Assembly (NCBI GenBank): GCA_021845705.1
Contig: JAJZVJ010000218.1
Span: 1 to 5,164 of the forward strand
Reading direction: 5' to 3'
DNA length: 5,164 nucleotides
DNA from: a bacterium
GTDB taxonomy: Bacteria > Elusimicrobiota > Elusimicrobia > Elusimicrobiales > UBA9959
Part shown: piece by piece, positions 4,958 to 5,164 of the stretch
How positions within the stretch are numbered: the first letter of the stretch is position 1
Layout: every line of letters begins with the position of its first letter
The notes under the pieces: model-generated
Told to the model about the DNA's origin: nothing
The model's database searches: none
The model's input: the letters and a program-made list of their open reading frames with translations, nothing else
Made by a program: the position numbers and the translations under genes

Positions 4958-4999
4958 CCGTAGTAATACCGAGAGCGGCAGGCAGAATTACGAATAGCT
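4958..4999 (+). repeat. 42-base intergenic element, copy B
   Basis: Second copy of the element at 3245-3286, 33 of 42 positions identical without gaps. It ends 59 bases before the ATG of the exported protein at 5059, nearly the same distance as copy A from its gene, which argues for a role in transcription start or control. Confidence 0.5.
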
Positions 5000-5023
5000 G
5001 CCGGCCCGCCCCGGGGCTATACT
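4994..5023 (+). promoter_or_regulatory. Candidate promoter with hairpin over the -10
   Basis: TATACT (5018-5023) is a good -10 match about 36 bases before the ATG at 5059, but the expected -35 position (around 4995-5000, tagctg) is poor. ATAGC (4994-4998) pairs with GCTAT (5016-5020), enclosing CCGG/CCGG, so an inverted repeat spans the spacer and half of the -10. A regulator could bind here; the evidence is only positional. Confidence 0.35.
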
Positions 5024-5058
5024 TATATTCGAACAGTTGTAATTAAGGAGAACATAAC

Positions 5059-5164
5059 ATGAAAGCAGCATATTCCATAACTCTGCTGGCCGCGGGCCTG
5101 CTGGCGTTCAGCGCGCCCGCGCACGCGGCTAAACTCGATGTCCGCATCATAGAATCCAGATCGG
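5059..5164 (+). CDS. Exported protein of unknown function (3' partial)
   Basis: Only the first 35 codons are in the window. They encode a clear Sec signal peptide: Lys2, the hydrophobic core SITLLAAGLLAFSAPA, and AHA before a likely cut ahead of Ala24 (AHA then AKLDVRIIES). The strong ribosome site AAGGAG (5045-5050) lies 8 bases before the ATG. The reading frame stays open to the edge. The mature part is too short to assign; a periplasmic or outer-membrane location is likely. The 42-base element upstream links its control to that of the truncated kinase gene. Confidence 0.85.
   Translation, partial: MKAAYSITLLAAGLLAFSAPAHAAKLDVRIIESRS

Noticed and set aside
4849..5046. 65-codon + strand frame over the end of the truncated kinase
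   Set aside because: It is out of frame with the kinase, rich in Pro and Arg, and shows no N or G box, so it is not the missing ATPase domain.

Overview
The window is GC-rich, densely coded and read almost entirely from the + strand. Shine-Dalgarno-type ribosome sites, two Sec signal peptides ending in A-x-A, and a start that resembles an outer-membrane beta-barrel protein suggest a Gram-negative-type bacterium. The high GC, frequent ATA isoleucine codons and abundance of PAS kinases would suit a GC-rich environmental lineage, possibly Elusimicrobiota. That is an impression only, because there is no rRNA or other marker gene here.

Region 1 (1-1996) is a classical two-component operon. A multi-PAS NarL/DegS-type histidine kinase, cut at its 5' end by the window, overlaps by 4 bases (ATGA) with a full-length NarL/LuxR-type response regulator. 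The last two PAS domains of the kinase are a recent tandem duplication with an exact 372-base period.

Region 2 (1997-2381) has no credible gene but is full of secondary structure. It holds a consensus -10 hexamer, crossing long-range inverted repeats, hairpins with C(GAA)G loops, two copies of a 31-base hairpin that differ by two compensatory base-pair changes, a GC hairpin and a perfect 22-base palindrome just before the next gene. It could be a structured RNA, a long 5' leader, or a repeat element of the REP or mobile-element kind.

Region 3 (2382-4930) holds three signalling or envelope genes that each lack a part. The first is an exported, beta-barrel-like N-terminus that ends after about 85 residues. 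The second is a response regulator paralogous to the first, with an intact receiver but no working DNA-binding domain; the recognition half of its LuxR-type HTH survives out of frame across and past its stop codon. The third is a GAF-PAS-PAS-DHp histidine kinase that stops before the ATP-binding domain. The simplest reading is a decaying duplicated signalling locus. A receiver-only regulator acting as a phosphate sink for the upstream kinase is a testable alternative.

Region 4 (4931-5164) carries a second copy of a 42-base intergenic element also found before the truncated kinase, then a possible promoter and the start of another exported protein that leaves the window.
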